DNA of 23,356 bases, from positions 1 to 23,356 of IMG/VR virus record IMGVR_UViG_3300037488_001080; one strand, given 5' to 3'. The notes beneath the pieces are model-generated. The model saw only the letters and a list, made by a program, of their open reading frames with translations. It was not told where the DNA came from and ran no database searches. Positions 19,895 to 23,356 of this stretch are shown here, piece after piece. How positions within the stretch are numbered: the first letter of the stretch is position 1; every line of letters starts with the position of its first letter. The position numbers were made by a program, and so were the translations under genes. The DNA is from a virus.

Positions 19895-20542
19895 ATGTCA
19901 ATAAAAAACGTTCACGATATCACCAGGGAATTTGAGGAAGAGTTATCAAAGTATACTGGGGCACCATATGTAATTGCATTAGATAATATGAGTAACGCAA
20001 TATTTTTAGCGTTGTACTATGAAAAAAATATAAAAAAAACTTTAATTTCAGATAAAATAGATTGTCCGTCAAAAACATATCCTTCAGTTCCTTGTGAAAT
20101 TATTCATGCGGGATTAAAGGTTAATTTTACACCTGTTGAGGGTGAAACAATTAAAGGTGCGTACCAACTGTCACCAAGTAATGTTTGGGATTCTGCTTTA
20201 AGATTTACTGCGGATATGTATATTCCAAAATCATATATGTGTCTTTCATTTACTGGTCCATATAAAACATTAAAATTAAGCAAAGGTGGTGCAATTTTAA
20301 CTGATGATCATAAAGCAATGTTATGGTTTAAACGAGCAAGATTTAGTGGAAGAAGAGAATGTTCTTATCATGATGATAATTTTGATATGTTGGGGTGGAA
20401 TTTTTATATGATGCCGGAACTTTCTGCTAGAGGATTATTAATGATGTCACAATTTTATGATTTAAAAGGTAATAAACGTCATATGGATGATTTGGAATTA
20501 CCTTATCCGGATTTATCAAAATTTAAAATTTATACTGAATAA
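19895..20542 (+). CDS. Minimal DegT/DnrJ/EryC1-like PLP protein
   Basis: A 215-aa protein with the N-terminal and catalytic part of a DegT-type sugar aminotransferase: FEEELSKYTGAPYVIALDNMSNAI (13-36), VWDSALRFTADM (98-109; D99 fits the PLP-ring Asp) and CLSFTGPYKTLKLSKGGAILTDD (116-138), where K124 is the probable PLP-binding lysine. A full DegT is about 360-400 aa; this lacks the C-terminal domain that normally completes the dimer and substrate site, and the text ends cleanly in a stop without frameshift signs. It could still bind PLP, but activity is uncertain; it may be a regulator or a sugar-binding remnant. Sugar-amino transfer would fit the acyltransferase next door. Confidence 0.72.
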   Translation: MSIKNVHDITREFEEELSKYTGAPYVIALDNMSNAIFLALYYEKNIKKTLISDKIDCPSKTYPSVPCEIIHAGLKVNFTPVEGETIKGAYQLSPSNVWDSALRFTADMYIPKSYMCLSFTGPYKTLKLSKGGAILTDDHKAMLWFKRARFSGRRECSYHDDNFDMLGWNFYMMPELSARGLLMMSQFYDLKGNKRHMDDLELPYPDLSKFKIYTE

Positions 20543-20543
20543 T

Positions 20544-21086
20544 ATGTTTTACACAAAAGAAGAATTAAATGAAATGGGATTTAAATCCATTGGTGAAAAT
20601 GTTCTAATATCAGACAAGGCATCAATTTATGGTGTTAAAAATATTGAAGTTGGATCAAATGTAAGAATTGACGATTTTTGTATTATAAGTGCTGGTGAAG
20701 GAGGAATAAAAATTGGTAATTATGTTCACATAGCGTGTTATGCTCACTTGATTGGTTCGGGTCAAATTATCGTTGAAGATCATGCACAAATTTCCGGTAA
20801 AGTTTCAATCTATTCATCGTCTGATGATTTTTCGGGTGACTATTTAGTTGGACCTACAGTACCTAAGGATTTTACAAATGTTAAAAGTTTGACAGTACAT
20901 CTTAAAAAATATGTTATATTGGGATGTAATGTTGTGGTATTACCTGGTGTTACAATTGGGGAAGGAACTGCGATTGGAGCTTTAAGTTTAGTTTCAAAAA
21001 GTTTACCTGAATATGGTATATATGGAGGTAATCCGTTAAGATTAATAAAAGAAAGAACAAAAGGAATGCAAAAATATGAGATATAA
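20544..21086 (+). CDS. Hexapeptide-repeat (LbH) acyltransferase
   Basis: A 180-aa left-handed beta-helix acyltransferase. I chose ATG 20544 (MFYTKEELNEMGFKSIGENV...); the frame is open upstream to 20487 but only in sequence overlapping the DegT-like gene. Hexapeptide-type turns repeat through residues 20-150 (IYGVKNIEVGSNVRIDD, IKIGNYVHIACYAHLIG, VILGCNVVVLPGVTIGEG). It ends IYGGNPLRLIKERTKGM, the normal close of this fold. The probable catalytic histidine is in HIACYAHL. It transfers acetyl or acyl from CoA to a sugar hydroxyl or amine; LPS and capsule O-acetyltransferases have the same shape. It starts 1 nt after the DegT-like gene and overlaps the ketoacyl synthase gene by 11 nt, so these three are tightly coupled. 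Confidence 0.85.
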   Translation: MFYTKEELNEMGFKSIGENVLISDKASIYGVKNIEVGSNVRIDDFCIISAGEGGIKIGNYVHIACYAHLIGSGQIIVEDHAQISGKVSIYSSSDDFSGDYLVGPTVPKDFTNVKSLTVHLKKYVILGCNVVVLPGVTIGEGTAIGALSLVSKSLPEYGIYGGNPLRLIKERTKGMQKYEI

Positions 21087-22020
21087 TAATGTGGGTATTT
21101 TGGGTACAGGTTCATACCTACCTCCAAAAATTATAACTAATCAAAAAATAGAAAAAACTATAGATACAACACATGAATGGATTAATAACAAGTTAGGTAT
21201 TAATGAACGTAGAGTAGTTGAGGGTGAATTACCATCGGACATTGGATATAAATCAGCTTTAAATGCGTTGGAATCCGCAAATCTAACAATTAATGATATA
21301 GATTTAATAATTGTTGCAACATCAAGTCCTGAACAGATATCTCCATCAACTGCGTGTGTAATTCACAATAAATTTAATATTGAAAAAAATATTCCGGCCT
21401 TTGATATTAATGCAGTTTGTTCCGGATTTGTTTATGCTGTTAATTTGGTTGCTCCTCTTATTAGTTTTGGTGTGTATAAAAATGTTTTAATTATTGCGAC
21501 TGAGGCATATTCTAAAGTTACTAATTGGAATGATAAACATTGTGTATTTTTTGGTGATGGTGCTGGTGCGGTAATCATAGGATCCTCAAGTGACGGGTGG
21601 ATTTCATGTGAGAATAGCGCTAATGGTAAAGATACTGGTATGACAGGATTTAATTTACCAATAGGAGGGCCATTTACTATGAAAGGCAAAGAAGTTTGGG
21701 ATCAAGCAATTAAAGTTATACCTGAATCGGTTAAAAATATCTTAAAAATTTCAAATGTTGATATTAATGATGTTAAAATGGTGGTCCCTCATCAACCAAG
21801 CATTAATATACTTAAAATAATTGCGGAAGATCTGAAGATCCCAATGTCAAAGGTTAAGACCGTAATGGATAAATATGCAAATATTGCGGGAGCTTCAGTT
21901 CCAATTGCATTAGATGATGCGGTTAAGAATAATGAAATAAATAAAGATGATATAATCATCTTAACCGCTATTGGTTCTGGTTGGACATGGGGGTCAACAA
22001 TATTAAAATGGGTAAAATAA
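21076..22020 (+). CDS. FabH-like beta-ketoacyl-ACP synthase III
   Basis: A 314-aa thiolase-fold enzyme with the complete KAS III triad: C115 in FDINAVCSGFVYA, H239 in VVPHQPS and N269 in DKYANIAGASVPIAL. It also keeps FFGDGAGAVIIGSS (158-171), GTGSYLPPKIITNQ (10-23) and the final GSGWTWGSTILKW. KAS III normally condenses an acyl-CoA with malonyl-ACP to start fatty acid or polyketide chains. In glycan clusters, relatives build short acyl groups that are attached to amino-sugars. The setting between an LbH acyltransferase and a glycosyltransferase favours the latter, although no acyl carrier protein is seen. It is very unusual for a phage. It overlaps the acyltransferase by 11 nt. Confidence 0.92.
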   Translation: MRYNNVGILGTGSYLPPKIITNQKIEKTIDTTHEWINNKLGINERRVVEGELPSDIGYKSALNALESANLTINDIDLIIVATSSPEQISPSTACVIHNKFNIEKNIPAFDINAVCSGFVYAVNLVAPLISFGVYKNVLIIATEAYSKVTNWNDKHCVFFGDGAGAVIIGSSSDGWISCENSANGKDTGMTGFNLPIGGPFTMKGKEVWDQAIKVIPESVKNILKISNVDINDVKMVVPHQPSINILKIIAEDLKIPMSKVKTVMDKYANIAGASVPIALDDAVKNNEINKDDIIILTAIGSGWTWGSTILKWVK

Positions 22021-22035
22021 TTAAAAAATAAAATT

Positions 22036-23181
22036 ATGAATAATAAAATATCAATTGTACTATTTTGTACAAAAAATTATCTTAATAATGCTTTGAGTTT
22101 AATAAAATCTTTGAATTTATTTCACGATAATCTTGAATTTTACTTATATACTCTAAATTTTAATTATGAATCTGACATTTATAATGTTAAAACGGTTTAC
22201 ATTTATGAAAGTAGGATTGAGGATAATATGTCATTTCATGGGAATAAGAATGACGTAACAAATAAAAATATGTTTAAATCGGTATTCTTTAAAAGTCAAG
22301 TTATTTTAGATTCTATTGATACTTTAAAATTAAATGAAGCGATATATGTTGATTCCGACATAATGCCAACCGGTGACATATCTGAACTATTTAGTTTTTT
22401 TAATCAGGTTGAAGATTATCCGATAATCCAACAAGGGATATTTGAATATCAAATTAACTATGGTAGGGGAAATCCATTTCATAATGGTGGATTTGATGAA
22501 ACTAATATTTTGGAATATCCATTAATGTTTAAACATCATATAGACATTAAATTTAGATCTCATTATTCCGTTGCATCGGTTATGGTGTATAATAAAAATT
22601 GTAGACAATTTATTGCTGAAAATAATTGGATGAATAATTTGGCTTTTAATATGCATATTGATGATATTAAATATTATTATCCTTTTAGTGATGAAACAAC
22701 AATAAATGTTTTATTATGGAAATACGGACACAAGAATAGATTACCACTGATGCAAATGAATATTGATGATATTGGTAACGTAAAAGAGTTATATGAATCA
22801 AATTACGAAAACGAAAAAGAGATTACTTCATATGTGAGAGTACCAAGTAAAAGTGAAAGAAAACACAAATTATTTTTTCATGGTGCAAAAGGTGAGTTAT
22901 CAAACGAGATATATGAGTTACAATGTAAAATGTTTAATACCAGAATAGATTATAATGAAAATAAATATTATATTTTATCTAACATTAATTTTGACAGAGA
23001 ATTAAATATTAATTTTTATGATGGTGATGAGTTAATTTATCAATCAACAAACCATATAAGAAAGGGATTTGAATATTGGTTTAGTCCTAGTAGAAAATTT
23101 GTTGATGTTGAAAATTTAAAGGTTAAAATACTTGATGACGGTAAATTAATATTCAAAGATGGTGAATTTAAAAGAGTTTAA
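22036..23181 (+). CDS. GT8-like glycosyltransferase with C-terminal beta module
   Basis: A 381-aa protein. It opens KISIVLFCTKNYLNNALSLIKSL (4-26), with a GT-A start. AIYVDSDIMPTGDISELFSFF (102-122) carries the DxD (D106-x-D108), as in GT8/glycogenin-like enzymes. HYSVASVMVYNKNCRQFI and DETTINVLLWKYG are further matches, followed by LFFHGAKG (an HG-x-K-like metal/phosphate motif). The last ~80 residues are a beta-rich module resembling the end of the protein at 18930. It uses a nucleotide sugar and an unknown acceptor. It begins 15 nt after the ketoacyl synthase and overlaps the edge-cut gene by 23 nt, so it belongs to the cluster. Confidence 0.8.
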   Translation: MNNKISIVLFCTKNYLNNALSLIKSLNLFHDNLEFYLYTLNFNYESDIYNVKTVYIYESRIEDNMSFHGNKNDVTNKNMFKSVFFKSQVILDSIDTLKLNEAIYVDSDIMPTGDISELFSFFNQVEDYPIIQQGIFEYQINYGRGNPFHNGGFDETNILEYPLMFKHHIDIKFRSHYSVASVMVYNKNCRQFIAENNWMNNLAFNMHIDDIKYYYPFSDETTINVLLWKYGHKNRLPLMQMNIDDIGNVKELYESNYENEKEITSYVRVPSKSERKHKLFFHGAKGELSNEIYELQCKMFNTRIDYNENKYYILSNINFDRELNINFYDGDELIYQSTNHIRKGFEYWFSPSRKFVDVENLKVKILDDGKLIFKDGEFKRV

Positions 23182-23356
23182 AATAATAAGATATAATTAC
23201 GTTTTATCTAATGAGGAATTAACAATTCAGTTATGGGATAAAATGAATTTTGAGGAAACTAGATGGGCGGTTAAACTAACTTTGGAAGGTGTAAATGATT
23301 CTTCTTCAGGTGATCAATATCCTGCTTGGGATATGTTTTTTCTTGAAACAAAATTG
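23159..23356 (+). CDS. Unknown protein, 3' end outside window
   Basis: An open frame starting at ATG 23159, inside the end of the GT8-like gene and in a different frame, runs without stop to the right edge. The visible 66 residues begin MVNLKEFKIIRYNYVLSNEEL and contain TIQLWDKMNFEETRWAVKL, then SSGDQYPAWDMFFLETKL. The strand-rich, aromatic character suggests a beta-sandwich, possibly a carbohydrate-binding type, but too little is present to assign a family. The 23-nt overlap is in line with the coupling seen elsewhere in the cluster; a later start cannot be excluded. Confidence 0.55.
   Translation, partial: MVNLKEFKIIRYNYVLSNEELTIQLWDKMNFEETRWAVKLTLEGVNDSSSGDQYPAWDMFFLETKL

Noticed and set aside
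1-23356. CRISPR array, transposase, IS ends or integrase
   Set aside because: No regularly spaced repeats, no transposase or recombinase frame and no terminal inverted repeats were found; the only long exact repeat I noticed is the pair of terminators.
1-23356. Stop-codon reassignment, as in some large phages
   Set aside because: TAA, TGA and TAG all end well-supported genes at sensible positions (for example 565, 13933 and 15465), and no gene needs readthrough.

Overview
This window looks like part of a large, lytic-type tailed-phage genome (or a closely related phage-like element) whose host is probably a member of the Bacteroidota, most likely flavobacterial. All supported genes (41 complete or edge-cut coding regions) lie on the + strand. 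They are tightly packed, with many ATGA, TAATG and short overlaps. The DNA is very AT-rich, and start codons generally lack Shine-Dalgarno sequences, as is usual in Bacteroidota. Four intergenic sites fit the Bacteroidota -7 promoter element TAnnTTTG, two of them with a TTTG -33 box at the right spacing. The DnaK is of Bacteroidota type. All three stop codons are used, so there is no sign of stop reassignment. No capsid, tail, terminase or replication gene is present, so the phage assignment is inferred from gene style and content rather than from a hallmark gene.

Layout. (1) 1-4.8 kb: an edge-cut metallophosphoesterase, a protein with an HExxH motif, several small proteins, a cyclic-phosphate-processing receiver (cREC) protein and a DraRnl/Rnl5-like RNA ligase. 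(2) 4.9-9.0 kb: a large protein with a KYGAxTKWCTA motif, two small unknowns, a full-length DnaK (Hsp70) and a coiled-coil DIP1984-like protein. (3) 9.0-10.74 kb: a possible structured RNA, then a glycosyltransferase 2 plus LpxH-like phosphoesterase pair lying between two copies of the same 27-bp terminator. (4) 10.8-13.6 kb: a chain of small genes, including a HAD 'Swiss Army Knife' RNA-repair-type phosphatase, two tiny genes joined to their neighbours by ATGA overlaps (28 and 38 aa), and a prolyl-4-hydroxylase-like 2-oxoglutarate oxygenase. (5) 13.7-16.6 kb: a lipoprotein, a cytidylyltransferase, a second KYGAxTKWCTA protein, and a promoter-terminator-bounded membrane operon of a two-TM protein plus an SPFH/band-7 protein. 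(6) 16.7-17.4 kb: small unknowns. (7) 17.4 kb to the right edge: a glycan-type cluster of methyltransferase, GT9-like, GT-A-like, short DegT-like PLP protein, hexapeptide acyltransferase, FabH-like ketoacyl synthase, GT8-like, and one edge-cut unknown.

Two themes stand out. The first is RNA repair: RNA ligase, cREC and HAD-SAK proteins in one neighbourhood suggest that the element can reseal RNA cut by host toxins or anticodon nucleases. The second is an extended surface-chemistry programme: GT2/LpxH, cytidylyltransferase and the long sugar/acyl cluster. This cluster contains a C-acyl chain condensing enzyme and a minimal DegT protein, both unexpected in a phage. Two paralogous proteins with a strongly conserved YGAxTKWCTA core, for which I cannot name a function, are the best candidates for an undescribed family.
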